From Rhynchopus euleeides (taxonomy: Eukaryota > Euglenozoa > Diplonemea > Diplonemida > Diplonemidae), in the NCBI GenBank assembly GCA_963210315.1, contig OY723248.1, positions 2,124,727 to 2,188,726 of the forward strand: a stretch of 64,000 bases of DNA, given 5' to 3'. The position numbers were made by a program, and so were the translations under genes. Shown in pieces: positions 9,897-21,459 of the stretch (within the stretch, counting starts at the first letter, position 1; every line of letters begins with the position of its first letter). A model generated the notes under the pieces. The model searched no databases. It was not told the origin of the DNA and saw only the letters and a list, made by a program, of their open reading frames with translations.

Positions 9897-12420
9897 ATGA
9901 CCATGGCCCAGTCCCCTGTCTGCAGCGAGGACGTTCTCGCCTTCCTGAACGTGCTCAACGAGCAGCAGCTGGTCGATGTGCTGCCTTCGCGCGGTCGGTC
10001 TCCCGTGCTGGGGTACGAGCGCCGTGCGAGGGCCAGCAGCCTGGGCGCCAACAACAGCAGCACCCCGTCCATCAGCTGCAGCGATGACGGCATCTCCGCC
10101 GTGTCCGACAGCAACTCGTCTGGGTCTCTCACGCCGCCGACGCGCCCCATCAGCGTCACGATGATGCAGGCGCGCCGCAGCCCCGCCATCAACAGGCAGC
10201 AGCAGGTGAAGGCCAAGGCGGCACTGCGCATGCGCATGCTGGAGCACGAGGATGTGCTGAAGGAGCAGCAGAACGCCGAGCAGGCCGCGCAGGACAGCAA
10301 GCCCGCTGCCGTGACTGCTGCGCTGGTGACCTTCATGATGGCGATGCTGTCGTGCCCTCTGGGGCCGTGCCTGCCCGCCACCCACATCCACCTGTCCCGC
10401 CTGCCCATCGGTACCGGCCACAGCGAGGTCATCGACGCCCTCCGTCGGGAATGGCCGCGCCACGAGTTCAGCATCAAGCTTCATGTCTACCAGAAGACGC
10501 GCCACGTGTCAGGCGTTGCGTCCGTCACACCCGGCCTTATCCCTGAAGAGATGGAGTCGCTGCGGAGCCGGTCGGACAACATGTTCCTGCCTCTGGTGAG
10601 TGGTGACAAGATGATTGTCGAGGAGAGCAAGCGCGACAGCGATCCACACCTGTATGCGCGGTACCGGTCCATCGTGCTGCAGGGGTTGGGGCACGACGTG
10701 GAGGGGGCGCCGCCGCTGACTGAGACAGTCCAAGAGACCATCGAGTCGCCGATCGTATACCTGAGGGTGATGGCGGATCGTGCCCTGTCGAACGGAATGC
10801 TGATGCACGTCAGCGATATCAGGCTGGAAGGCCTTGTCGCGCTGTTGGACCGCTTCCCCACGGCAGGGCAGAGCCTGTCGGAGTCGGTGCGTCTGATTGC
10901 GCCTGACAAGAGCGCCAACAGGCAGCACATGCACCGCAGCCACTTCGGGCGCGCCTACTTCCTGGAGTGCACTGACAACGACAGTGCCGAGCGCCTGATG
11001 CGCGAGATCCAGGCCGACTCTGTGCAGAGCATCAACGGCATGAGCTTCAGCCTGCACGTCGAGAAGAAGAAGGCCGCCCTCAATGAGGCAGGCGAGCCGG
11101 GGCGCCTCTTCGAGCAGGACGCGCACAAGCGCCAGCAGGTGGAGCGCCGCCTGGAGAAGTCCAAGAGGAACATCGACGCCCTGCAGCACGAGATCTGCAC
11201 CTGCGGGCTGCCCGAGCGCCACAACGTGGCTGTGCACTCGCTGTTCATGTTCAAGGGGCGCCACGGCCCCCAGGCGGTGGACAACACGTATGCAGCATGT
11301 CTCACAGCGAAATGCCACCACTTCCCCTGTATTTTTTTTGCTGTCACCGGCAGGGTGTTCGCTATCTCCCACCTTCCTCGGAGACTGTTGGATAAAGGGG
11401 GTAACTTTGCATCCTCAATATATTTTGCGCGCGAAATCATGCAACATCTGCCCCTCGAACAAAAGTGCCTCAAGAGTCCACACCCCTTTCTGGATCAACG
11501 GGTAGTAATCTGGCGCGCCCTATTTCTCCCCGAACAAACGCACTGCTGCCACCGCTATCACCTCCCCCATGCAGGAGCTTCGGCGAGTCGAGCTGCAAGG
11601 ATGCTGTGAGCCAGCTCCCCAGCACCTACGAGTCGACGTGCTGCGAGTCCGCGATGGACACGATGGAGGTTGCCTCCGTTGTGGGCACCGAGTTCACCGA
11701 GGCCTCTGAGTTCGAGTCCTACCAGGTATGCCTCGGCACCACAACACCACCACACACGCCAGCCCAGCCTCACTGTTTCATGCCGTCAGTCGCACCTCCC
11801 GAGCGAACCTCTGATGCTCCATCCCTGCCCTCCTTTGTTGCCGAGGATAGACAAACACCCCACCGCACCACCCCACGCCACAGCCCTACGACATGGGGTA
11901 CGGGTTCCCCTCCCACTTCACCGGGACCCGCCTGTGCAGGCAGACCCTGCAGACGCAGGAGGAGTGCATCTCCTCCGCCGAGGAGCCCAAGCAGCCCTTC
12001 GGGGAGGGCTTCTCCGAGCAGGAGCAGCAGCAGCAGCAGGCCCCTGTTGCAGCGCAGGAGTGGGTCGCGGATGTGCATGAGGAGATGTACGTCCCGGAGA
12101 CTTACAAGGAGGCGAAGGAGCAGGAGGCTCTGAGGGAGGCAAAGGAGCAGCAGCTGCAGATGCTGCAGATGGAGGACCAGGAGCACGCCCAGGCTGTATG
12201 GGAGGCAGAGTCTTGGCAGGCACCCTGGCAGCCGGAGCGCCGCCACCCCAAGGCCTGGCATGGCCGCCAGGCCCAGCGGGGCGGTGGCTGGAATGAGCAC
12301 CGCTCAGGCGCCTGGAACGGCGCCTGGTCCAACAACGGGTGGAACGGCTGGCAGGGTGACGCCCGCCCCAACCCGCGCTTCGGCCGCAGGGGGGCTAACG
12401 ACCGCCGCCGCTTTTACTGA
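9897..12420 (+). CDS. Probable RNA-binding protein with RRM-like domains, three exons
   Basis: Exons 9897-11287, 11575-11725 and 11884-12420 give 692 codons. Both introns have GTATGC donors and AG acceptors and keep the frame. The N-terminus is Ser/Gln-rich. Residues about 158-250 (starting THIHLSRLP) and about 290-380 (containing GRAYFLEC and INGMSFSLHVEKK) have the strand-helix-strand pattern of diverged RRM domains; this is my reading, not a confirmed match. A charged region (EKSKRNIDALQHE) follows, then a Gln-rich segment, a coiled-coil-like stretch (YKEAKEQEALREAKEQQLQ) and a Trp/Gly/Arg-rich tail ending GRRGANDRRRFY, typical of RNA-binding proteins. Intron 1 carries transposon remnant S2. 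The start at 9897 (context GGCATGACCATGG) is a choice; the frame is open upstream to 9741. Alternative: a lineage-specific protein of unknown role. Confidence 0.65.
11351..11545. mobile_element. Short hAT-like MITE S2 within intron 1
   Basis: Shares the left end CAGGGTGTTCGCTATCTCCC and the following ~100 bp with S1 (1584-2422). Its right end (CCCTATTTCTCCCCGAACAA) matches that of S1. The middle is missing, giving 195 bp against 839. A 10-bp imperfect repeat (CTGTCACCGG / CTGCCACCGC) lies around the ends, so the target duplication is decayed. Without it the host intron (287 bp) would be about 92 bp, a normal size here. Confidence 0.75.
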
Positions 12421-13787
12421 AAACCCTGTGTGAGTGGGGGGGGGGGGTTGGAGGGGAGGACACGCGAGAGCTGCTCGTTTCCACACCCCTCCCTGACGGG
12501 GGTGGTGCCGGGTGGTGTCGGTGCCCCTACCCCCAAAAGGTTGCTTTCTTCTATCTCCACGCTTCTCGAGACAGCAGCGTGCCTCTTTTGGTTTGATGCT
12601 CCAAAACGTAAAAAGAGAAAAGGGGTGCTTGCTTTAACGTGTCTCCTCTGCTGGGCGGCAGGGGGGGGCAAATATGAAAGTACTGTGCTGCTGTTGCATG
12701 CAGAAAACTAAGTCTGGCGGAAAAAGGGGGGGGGGGGGACGGTCCGAAAAATGGTGTTTCGTTGATCGCGGCAACACCACTGGCGCCTCGCCCCCTCCCT
12801 TCCTCCCCTTTGTGAGCAGGACTCAAAAGAAGGGGGTATGGGCTGCACTGCCACTCTCAGCCCTTGCATCGGGTGGGGGGCATCCCCCATTCCAAACGCA
12901 GGGCCGAGGTTGTCCAATGCTGTGCAACCCTCCTCGCTCCTTCTCTTCCCCCTCCCCCCTCCCACTCCTATTCATCCCCCATCCAACCTCTCTATCCATA
13001 GTCCTCGACTTGTCTTTGTTTCTTCTTACCGCACTTTCCTGCTCCAGCGGTTCCTGTGCCGCAGGGAGGGGTGGGGTTGACAAACAGGGTTGAAGGGTTG
13101 CAAGGAAAAAAAATCCAACCAATGGTGAAATCGGGAGAAGTGTGATCCCTGCAACTTAAACCCTTTTGGGGAGGGGGGGGTTTTTTTTTCACTGAGGCTG
13201 AACTGTTTTAACAGGGGAGGGGGGGGGGTACGCTTATAAAATTCAAGAAAAATACATAAAAATAGTTTGCGTCGAGGGGGGGGAAGCCCAAACCCATTTC
13301 GTTTATGACGTTTGTGTGTGTGCCTGTTACAAAGCGACGAAACGGAGCGAAGTAACGGGGAGGGGGAGGGGGGAAACCATCTAATTGAATGTTTGGGTGT
13401 GGTACCTTCACGCCATCTTGAGACACACAGTGTGCGTTCAACAAAAAGTAGTTCGGGGCCCGTCTTGAATCAGTTGCGTTGCTAGGATGGTTTCATCTGA
13501 AGGCGCAATGTTTCCGACTTGTCTGCCTGTGCATTGAGTTGTTTTTAAAAAACGTGTGAAGGGAGCGGGGCGTTGTGAGTTATGTGCGTTTCCACACGCC
13601 GCACCACAAATGCAGGCCCTGCAGAGGCATGGTAAAATAAAGGGAAGATGAAACGGTCACCTTGAAGTAGCACCGGGTGCTACATCTGAAGGCGCTGGAC
13701 TGCCTTGAGCCTCATCAACGCGGCAGTCTTTTGATTTGGCACAACATACCGGTGCGTTTTTTTTGTTTTCGAGAGTGGTGCTTGTGA
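12421..13787. other. Intergenic, 3' flank of the RNA-binding-protein gene
   Basis: Several G- and C-homopolymers (12440, 12726, 13210) and AATAAA-like sites (about 13638) but no recognised gene. Small open frames are proline- or glycine-rich products of homopolymers. Confidence 0.6.
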
Positions 13788-14844
13788 CAGGGGTGGAGCT
13801 TGAAATTTGGGGTTGCGGGCTGGATCGGGTCAGATCGGGTCAGCCAATTTTTTCTCACTGAATGGGTTCCCCCCCGGTTCGTGTCAGAGATCAGTGCTCG
13901 GGCCCAGCCTCCCGCGAGGGTACCGGAACTGATATGCAGCCCCGGATGCGCAAGGACTTGGTTACAAGACAAACACATGCCATAGGGGGGGTCTGGGGGG
14001 CGGAGCCCCCAGCCGCCGGAGGCCACGGTAGTGAACATCTGTGACTTGCGGGCGTACGGATTCTGTGTGAGTTGGCTGCGTCCTCCTGAGGGTACTGAGG
14101 GCGGTCTGTACTCCATTCCCTGATGTAAGGGCTTGGGTACAAGACAGGCACATGCCACAGGGGGGTCTGGGGGGCGGAGCCCCCCAGCCGCCGGAGGCCA
14201 CGGTAGTAACGTCTGTTGCACGGTACGGGTTGGGCAGCTTCATTTGTCCTCTATTGTGACTGTTTGAGGCCTGTGCTCATGTCGCTGGGGTCACTTTGCT
14301 CACGAAACGCCTCCTGGTCACCTTGAGACCCCAAGGCGAGGAGCCAACTTTTCCGGTTCCCCGAAAATCTATATTTTTTTTTCTTTTTACCCCTGACCTG
14401 ATTTTTTGGTAAAACACACCCCGTGTGGTAGAGAAAATACGGCAAGAGTCTCGGTGGGTCGGAAGAGCAGATGGTTCCCGCAACAGCTCCCGGGGAGCGG
14501 CGGGTATTTCGCATAGGATGCCGGATGTGTGAACACGTTTGTGCGGTTTGCCCTGTGTTGTGTGAACATATGTGTATGTGTGTGTGTATGCTCCACCCAA
14601 CCCGACACATTTTCTGTACTTCAGACAGGTAAGGTCACTCGACACGCGGGGGGGGGGGGGGGTTTGTTGTGTGTTTTTTCTGCCAGCCGACATCACTAGC
14701 GCCAGCGAGAAGAAAAAAAAAGGTGGAAGCGATCAATGCAAAAATCATCTGAAAGGAAGACTCGAGAGACTGCTGCTGTATTTTGTGAGGGCCTGCAGAA
14801 AATCAGGTCAGCTGACCCGAAAAAACCCCCAAGCTCCACCCCTG
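13788..14844. mobile_element. hAT-like element D' with exact 8-bp target duplication
   Basis: Ends CAGGGGTGGAGCTTG and CAAGCTCCACCCCTG, flanked by GCTTGTGA at 13780-13787 and 14845-14852. Length 1057 bp. It contains the hairpin-module dimer (about 13978 and 14154) and a TCACTTTGCTCACGAAACG-type block. It is the same family as D (36541-40063) in inverted orientation, but has about 375 bp (14410-14785) that D lacks. It also preserves the uninterrupted site into which element B inserted in D. No transposase seen. Confidence 0.9.
13978..14216 (+). repeat. GC-rich hairpin module, copies 4 and 5 (dimer) in D'
   Basis: Two modules about 176 bp apart, each preceded by GACTTGGTTACAAGACA-like sequence. 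The spacer GGATTCTGTGTGAGTTGG is also present between the modules in D and in U. Confidence 0.85.
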
Positions 14845-15637
14845 GCTTGTGACCCATATGCGCAACCATCTTCCCCCCCCCTCCCATTTGTTGTTGTTCC
14901 AAAAAACTGAATACTGCACTAGTGCTGCCGAGTCGTATCATACGCTTGGCGGTTGGCCAGCGGCACCAAAACAAAGAGAAGAGTCATCGATCGGACGTGT
15001 GGGGATTCCCGTTGCGGGTCTACCCACACTGTACTCATACGTGAGAACGAAGGGAACTGGGTTGAGGGAGGGTAGGGGGGGTGGGAGGAACGAGGAGGGG
15101 TGTGTGCTGTGTGGACCTTTCCGCGAACTGTGATGCGTCATGCTGATCAACACCAGAATCGAAGCGGATTCTGACTTCCCCCACCCTCCCCTGCCACCCT
15201 GCTGCCCTGGAGAGGCGGGTCAGCGACTATCTCAAAGAAGGAATTCGAGCTGAACTGAACTGAATACAAGCCATCCACTCGTGTTTCTGTTGAGCGATCA
15301 CGGCACGGATGACAGTGGCTATTGATACCGGCGACTATATTTTTGTCAACAATTCAGAATGCGGGTCGCAAAGATGGGGACGTGCCCTCCCATCGGTGCA
15401 TAACCCCCATCTTGCCTGGCTCAGATGCAAGAGAGAAAAGAAAAAGCCAAATGTGTTTGAGAATTGTTATTTCTGCCCTTCCCGACCTGCTGGTGGACGG
15501 TGTCAGCCACATCACATCCCCGCTTCTAGCATGTGGGTTATTTTGCACCGGAAAGATGGAGCGGTGCGATGTGTAGGCTGACATCCTGATCGTTTGAATG
15601 GCCTCCCGTTGGCGAATGGATCCCCCCCCCCCCCCCT
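14845..15637. other. Intergenic, no gene seen
   Basis: GC-rich unique sequence with short poly-G and poly-C runs, ending in a poly-C tract that is the target of element L. Open frames are short and unrecognised. Confidence 0.6.
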
Positions 15638-15639
15638 AG

Positions 15640-16778
15640 GGAAAACCTTAAGGGGGGAAAATTACGGGATTTTTCACATAGGCGAGGAACACGCACAAAA
15701 TGGCTGTAAACTTGAAACCCCGGCCCCTGGGAGTATTTGGGGGCGGTCTGGGTGGTTTTTGGGGGTATTTGGCCACTTCTGAGCCAATCCGTGACCATGC
15801 TCAAAAAAGTGTCATGGTTTGGTTCCGGCCCCCTCATCCGAACCACCCTTCCGAGCCCGTCCCGCCCAACTTGCCCGCAACATGCTGCCTTTTCTTGTCT
15901 TGGGTGGGCACTGATGCCTCCGGTTCAATTTGGGAGCAAATGAGTGTGACAAGCTTGGGAAGGAGCGTCTTCTCGCCAGCATTTCCTGATAACACTTGCT
16001 GCAGCGTCCACCGACCACTGCGCCTGCCGGTTTGTACACCGAATAAGGCTTTGGAACCCACACCGGCATATTTTCCAAAGACGCCAGTCCCAAACTCCAC
16101 TCGCGCACCGTCTCCGGCCTCTCCTTTCCATCTGCGGCTGAGTTCCCCAGCATTCTGGCCGTCGTCCGGCATCTCTTTTAGCTCTTTCAGTGCTGCAATG
16201 AAGCGCGTAAGTGGGGGTGATGGTGCAGAGGACGGGGATCATCGCCACTGAGAAGTGCCACTGCAGTGCCGTAGAGCCGGGGTGACACAGTTGATAAACC
16301 ACACCCACTTCGCTGTTGCCGTTTCCCCTGATGAAGTTCCCGATGCATCCGACACCTCGGGGAGGGCACATAATAACGCCTCCCGAGCGACGCCCTTGCA
16401 TTCGCAGACACACCCCGGTCTTGTTGAGGATATCGGCAGAAACCTGACAGAACACTCGCTGAAATGCCATTTTTTTGGCCCGGTAGTGCCCAGATGCCTC
16501 ATCAGAACGTGGTACATGACGGGGGATGGTGATGACGCAGGTGACAGGGTGCTCGGGAGACTCAGCCGGGGAGGGGTTCGGTACCAAACCATGACATTTT
16601 TTTCAACACAGCGTTTCAGCCGCGTTCCGGGGCACCAAAGTGGGTGTCCCACACCCAGGGGCGATTTCTGGGGTGGTCTGGCCACTTTTTCAGCATTTTT
16701 GGAGGGTTTATGGTGGAAAATTGCCTATGTCGAAAAATGTCGTAATTTTGACGGATTTCGGTACCTTAAGACGGTCCC
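15640..16778. mobile_element. TA-flanked element L (TA-GGG family) in a poly-C tract
   Basis: 1139 bp; ends GGGAAAACCTTAAGG and CCTTAAGACGGTCCC (11 of 15 matched), TA at 15638-15639 and 16779-16780. Poly-C lies directly outside both ends. Subterminal parts share GGTTTGGTACC/GGTTCCGG-type sequence in inverted orientation. No protein recognised in the interior. Confidence 0.7.
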
Positions 16779-16780
16779 TA

Positions 16781-18421
16781 CCCCCCCCCCCCCCCCCCCC
16801 ACCCACCCCACACACCCACACCCCCCAGTGTCCTTCCATCTCCATCCAGTGACTGGTGTTAAAACATAATTTTTATACATTTGCAAAAAAAACAAACAAA
16901 CGAAAACAGACGAAAGAATTCAAAGCGCGTTGGGGCTTCCGAAGGGATTGTTTTGTGCCCCCATCCCCCCCCCCCCCCCCCCGCCCGCCCTGCCCCCGTT
17001 CGTACAAAGCGCGCAGCTGCAAGTCTTTTTGTTGCATTTTTTTCTGGTCGAGACACCCTCAGATAGAGCGTGGCATAGCTGTCGGGGCGTCATTCTATTC
17101 TTAAAGTTGAGTGCGGGGTTGTGTTTTTTTTCTTGCGAGAGGTGAGGCCCTTTTTGTTTGAGCCTCGACATACACACACCCACTCCCTCCCCTTCCCGCA
17201 GTCCCGATGCCGTTTTCATTTTCATTAACACCTTGTGGGAGGTCGAGGGGCAGTTGATGCAGCATCAGAGTTTCGCTCGGTGCGACCGACACAACGATAA
17301 GGATCAACGCGTGTATGTGTGGAGGTCAGCTCTGGTGGACATATCACCAGATTGTACGATCCGGTGTGCGCAACGCAATAACTGTCGGTCGGATCGAGCG
17401 AATGGCTTCAGATGCACGATGGCCAAGTTTTACAACTTTAGTGACGCAGAAAGAGCTGTGGCCGCCCCTCCCTCCCCACTGACACACCCGATCCTGATCC
17501 GGTTTATAATTCTCCGTTTGTTTTGTGATGTGTATTTTTCCGGCGCCCAAAAAAAACATAATTTTTGGCCGCAAAAACTATAGTTGTGTCTCTGTTTAGT
17601 TCAATGAAATCGTAACCATTGACTGGTTGACGAGAGGGGTTCTATTTGCTAGTTTCACACCACTGCCTCCTCTCGAATGTTCGTATCGGAGGGTGCTAAT
17701 GTAGGGGGCGGGGTGGCGATGACGCCCATCCGGTGCAGTGGAGTGCCGTCCACTCGCAATGTAAGTTTAACAGTCACAATTACGAAGGGTGCGCTTACTC
17801 CGTGGTGATGCCAAGCGCATTTTGGTATTGATTGGAAGGGGGAAAAAAATACACACGCCAAAAGGTTTCCATTCGCTGCTCGAATGGCAAAGGATGCCCC
17901 GTAAAAAAAATCAAAACGTTGTTGCGACCGCGCCACACACGACAAGATATGTACCCCTACCCGACACACCCCCCACACCCCCCACCCCCTTCCCCTTCTC
18001 AAAACTTTGGGGAGGTTTAAATATCGCACGCAGCAATTCCGCATGTATCCCCCCCCCCCTCCCCCCCTCCCCATATGCATTTCGTACGCCCTCCCTTCTT
18101 CCCTTCACACATATCTTCTTAGATTCAGAACACCCCGTACTCCCCGCCCCCACCACCCCCTACCCCCGACCCCCCCCGGGCCGCCCAACGGGGCAAAGGG
18201 GGGGGGGGGGAGTCCGAGAGGTCGGGGGGCATGCGCCACACACACACTCCCACCGAGATCACGTACAGCTTCATTGCGAACACTGGTGGTTTTCCCTCTC
18301 CCTCTCCCGCTACCCGCGCCTCATTTCCCTCACTTTGGCATAGAATGATCTTTCGTGCCTTGCGCTGGCGCGGGATGGCGGCGGGAAGAGCGGAACCCTT
18401 GTGATACTTTGCAGGAATGCA
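16781..18421. other. Intergenic, homopolymer-rich
   Basis: Poly-C runs at 16781, 16967, 18049 and others, GT/CA-rich stretches and G-runs. A 141-codon open frame at 17158-17583 has no recognised motif and low-complexity ends. I call no gene. Confidence 0.55.
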
Positions 18422-18439
18422 TTGTGTGTGTGTGTGTGT

Positions 18440-18792
18440 GGTTATCAAGTTTTAAGGCGGTGTCGCCCTGCACGGGCAGTAGCACCTCCCCTTCAGTATC
18501 GCACTCCCGAAGGATTCCCCAACACGACGTGACACCGGTTTCGACGCGTACTCTTCGTACCCCTCCCCCCGGCCGCGTCTCTTCAGCGAAGAACCGGGGA
18601 TAATCGGACCAGGGCTAGCTAAACCCTGGTGGTGTCACGGGTGGGGTTGGAGAGGGAGAAAAAGGAAGTAATGAAGTTGCGAAAAAGTCAAACACTGACA
18701 CGTGAAATCAATAAAAAGGGTGGTATATATCGCCCCCTTGCTGCGACGTAGACACTAAAGAGTCAGGCCGCTTCAAGAGTCTTGAGGGCTTG
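18440..18792. repeat. 352-bp repeat unit, copy 1 of 4
   Basis: Begins GGTTATCAAGTTTTAAGG and ends CTTCAAGAGTCTTGAGGGC, preceded by (GT)n. Near-identical copies follow at 18808, 19332 and 20134. Predicted local stems include GCCC/GGGC, CCTTC/GAAGG, CTTC/GAAG and CCAGGG/CCCTGG; AATAAA and a TATATA occur near its end. It may encode a structured RNA or be the conserved end of an element. I could not match it to 5S rRNA, U1-U6, SRP or a spliced leader by eye. Confidence 0.8.
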
Positions 18793-18807
18793 TGTGTGTG
18801 TGTGTGT

Positions 18808-19158
18808 GGTTACAAAGTTTTAAGGCGGTGTCGCCCTGCACGGGCAGTAGCACCTCCCCTTCAGTATCGCACTCCCGAAGGATTCCCCAACACGACGTGA
18901 CACCGGTTTCGACGCGTACTCTTCGTACCCCTCCCCCCGGCCGCGTCTCTTCAGCGAAGAACCGGGGATAATCGGACCAGGGCTAGCTAAACCCTGGTGG
19001 TGTCACGGGTGGGGTTGGAGAGGGAGAAAAGGAAGTAATGAAGTTGCGAAAAAGTCAAACACTGACACGTGAAATCAATAAAAAGGCGGTATATATCGCC
19101 CCCTTGCTGCGACGAAGACACTAAATAGTCAGGCCGCTTCAAGAGTCTTGAGGACTTG
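18808..19158. repeat. 352-bp repeat unit, copy 2 of 4
   Basis: Directly follows copy 1 after a (GT)n run. It differs by only a few bases (GGTTACAAAG at the start, GAGGACTTG at the end). A 161-bp segment (19159-19319) that is duplicated at 19687-19848 follows. Confidence 0.8.
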
Positions 19159-19331
19159 AAGGAAGAAACAGGTTGCTGATGAGTCTCAGGAGCAGGCACC
19201 TTTTGTCCGCCCACATGACCTTCGCCCGAAGGCGAACCTCGTCCAGCTTGGCTCGATCGCCACAGAGAAGGGGATCATTCTCCGCTGTGGCGAACATCTT
19301 AAAAACCGAGGGTGCAGAGGTGTGTGTGTGT
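19159..19331. repeat. Spacer duplicated at 19687-19848
   Basis: Near-identical to 19687-19848. Read on the minus strand it encodes part of the frame described at 19667-20179 (AKLDEVRLRAKVMWADK). It ends in a (GT)n run before copy 3. Confidence 0.75.
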
Positions 19332-19686
19332 GTGGTTATAAAGTTTTAAGGCGGTGTCGCCCTGCACGGGCAGTAGCACCTCCCCTTCAGTATCGCACTC
19401 CCGAAGGATTCCCCAACACGGCGTGACACCGGTTTCGACGCGTACTCTTCGTACCCCTCCCCCCGGCCGCGTCTCTTCAGCGAAGAACCGGGGATAATCG
19501 GACCAGGGCTAGCTAAACCCTGGTGGTGTCACGGGTGGGGTTGGAGAGGGAGAAAAAGGAAGAAATGAAGTTGCGAAAAAGTCAAACACTGACACGTGAA
19601 ATCAATAAAAAGGGTGGTATATATCGCCCCCTTGCTGCGACGAAGACACTAAATAGTCAGGCCGCTTCAAGAGTCTTGAGGGCTTG
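19332..19686. repeat. 352-bp repeat unit, copy 3 of 4
   Basis: Same unit as 18440-18792 with a few substitutions (for example ACGGCGTGACACC). Preceded by (GT)n. Confidence 0.8.
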
Positions 19687-20179
19687 AAGGAAGAAACAGG
19701 TTGCTGATGAGTCTCAGGAGCAGGCACCTTTTGTCCGCCCACATGACCTTCGCCCGAAGGCGAACCTCGTCCAGCTTGGCTCGATCGCCACAGAGAAGGG
19801 GATCATTCTCCGCTGTGGTGAACATCTTAAAAACCGAGGGTGCAGAGGTGGGGCAGCCCACTGGTGCGACAGCAGGCCGCCCCCGGATAGCTATAACTAG
19901 TGCATAGGAAGAATACGACGGCACACGCAACAGATGCCGAAGGCACAACGGCGGGTCACTTTTAACCACCAGAGGAGTGGCACTCCCGAGGGGTGGGGAA
20001 GGGGGGGTAGTCACAACACTTTCGAAGGAAGAAAAGGGGCAAATGGGATGTTTTGTGCAAGGTAGAAAGGAAGTCACAACATGAGGCAGGGGGGATTGCT
20101 CATCAGGCCTGGGGGAATAGAGGGTTTGTGTGTGGTTATAAAGTTTTAAGGCGGTGTCGCCCTGCACGGGCAGTAGCAC
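19667..20179 (-). CDS. Uncharacterised minus-strand frame between repeat copies
   Basis: 170 codons. The last 60 (from FKMFTTAENDPLL to LISNLFLPSSPQDS) look protein-like and lie in the duplicated spacer; the start is proline-rich and overlaps repeat copy 4. The stop lies inside repeat copy 3. The second copy of the spacer (19159-19319) encodes the same C-terminal part. This may be the tail of an element-borne gene with the 352-bp unit as its 3' region. No family recognised. Confidence 0.3.
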   Translation of the reverse strand: MLLPVQGDTALKLYNHTQTLYSPRPDEQSPLPHVVTSFLPCTKHPICPFSSFESVVTTPPSPPLGSATPLVVKSDPPLCLRHLLRVPSYSSYALVIAIRGRPAVAPVGCPTSAPSVFKMFTTAENDPLLCGDRAKLDEVRLRAKVMWADKRCLLLRLISNLFLPSSPQDS

Positions 20180-20485
20180 CTCCCCTTCAGTATCGCACTC
20201 CCGAAGGATTCCCCAACACGACGTGACACCGGTTTCGACGCGTACTCTTCGTACCCCTCCCCCCGGCCGCGTCTCTTCAGCGAAGAACCGGGGATAATCG
20301 GACCAGGGCTAGCTAAACCCTGGTGGTGTCACGGGTGGGGTTGGAGAGGGAGAAAAGGAAGAAATGAAGTTGCGAAAAAGTCAAACACTGACACGTGAAA
20401 TCAATAAAAAGGGTGGTATATATCGCCCCCTTGCTGCGACGTAGACACTAAATAGTCAGGCCGCTTCAAGAGTCTTGAGGGCTTG
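20134..20485. repeat. 352-bp repeat unit, copy 4 of 4
   Basis: Same unit, followed by a longer (GT)n and poly-C run that ends near the target duplication of element U. Confidence 0.8.
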
Positions 20486-20599
20486 TGTGTGTGTGTGTGT
20501 GTGTGTGTGCGGAGAGTGCTTGATGGGTTGTGGTGACGCGCGCCTCCCCCCCCCCCCCCCCCCACCTCTCGTTGTTATACAGCAGGCATGTCGCTAAGC

Positions 20600-20870
20600 G
20601 TCGACCGTCGACCCAGTGATTTTGGGTTTCCCCCCCCATAAAAAAGCGTCGACCCAGCGTCGACCCAGTGGACTGGGTTGACGCTTGGTCGAGGCTTGGA
20701 GCGTCGACCTAGTGGAACTGGGTTGCCATTCAAGCCTGGACCAAGCGTCAACCCATTTATTACACTGGGTCGACGCTAACCTAGCGTTGGCCCGGTTACA
20801 CTGGGTCGACGCTCACCAAGCGTCGACCAAGCGTCAACCCACTTTCACTGGGTCGACGTCGAAGAGAGTA
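20600..20870. repeat. GTCGAC-rich short repeats in element U
   Basis: About a dozen occurrences of AGCGTCGACCCAGT or its complement ACTGGGTCGACGCT in both orientations. Such subterminal clusters are commonly transposase-binding sites in hAT elements; that role is inferred here. Confidence 0.75.
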
Positions 20871-20884
20871 TGGTTTTGCAGGAA

Positions 20885-21118
20885 CAGATGCTCACTACCG
20901 TGGCCTCCGGCGGCTGGGGGGCTCCGCCCCCCAGACCCCCCTGTGGCGTATGTCTCGTACTCAAGTCATTCGATTCCCATCAGGTCAGGGAATCCACCCA
21001 CTCCAGTAGCCTCAGGAGGACGCAGCCAACTCACACAGAATCTGTACGCCCACAATGAACAGATGCTCACTACCGTGGCCTCCGGCGGATGGGGGGCTCT
21101 GCCCCCCAGACCCCCCAT
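20885..21118 (-). repeat. GC-rich hairpin module, copies 6 and 7 (dimer) in U
   Basis: Two modules, about 20885-20947 and 21057-21118, opposite in orientation to those in D'. The spacer shares AACTCACACAGAATC with the D and D' dimers. Confidence 0.85.
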
Positions 21119-21459
21119 CTCGCGTGCCCGTCTAGTAACCAAGTCCTTGCGCTTTGACGGCCGTGACATATCAGGGGGCAGCGTCGAAATCATGGTCCCG
21201 AAAGCCATTTTTTGGTTTCCTCCGGCACCCGACGGCGCGAGCGGGAGAGGAACCACGGAAGGAACCCAGCGCCTCACACCGTGCCCACCTAGTGGTCCAC
21301 CGATGGGAAAATTCAAAATTTGGCAACACGAGCGCGCGCGAAGCGCGCGCGAGAAAAATTGACCCCTAGTGTTTTCCCCCCTGATCCCCCCCCAAAACAG
21401 GAGCGTCAACCCACCAAATCTCCAAAATCGAAAAGTTAGCGACAGGCCTGGTTATACAG

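Larger units (their letters stand above)
20583..21450. mobile_element. hAT-like element U
   Basis: 868 bp with ends CAGGCATGTCGCTAA and TTAGCGACAGGCCTG, flanked by the 9-bp direct repeat GTTATACAG (20574-20582, 21451-21459), of which 8 bp would be the target duplication. The left subterminal region (20600-20870) is packed with GCGTCGACCCAGT-type repeats in both orientations. It also holds the hairpin-module dimer (minus orientation) and a CGCGCGC hairpin (about 21328-21352). No transposase seen. Confidence 0.8.

Noticed and set aside
13978-14216. Regularly spaced hairpin repeats looking like a CRISPR array
   Set aside because: Only two copies per place, variable spacing, inside TIR elements with 8-bp target duplications, in a eukaryotic genome.
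18440-20485. 5S rRNA, U-snRNA or spliced-leader cluster
   Set aside because: I compared remembered conserved blocks (5S internal box, U1-U6 core motifs, dinoflagellate leader) and found no convincing match; kept as an unnamed repeat.
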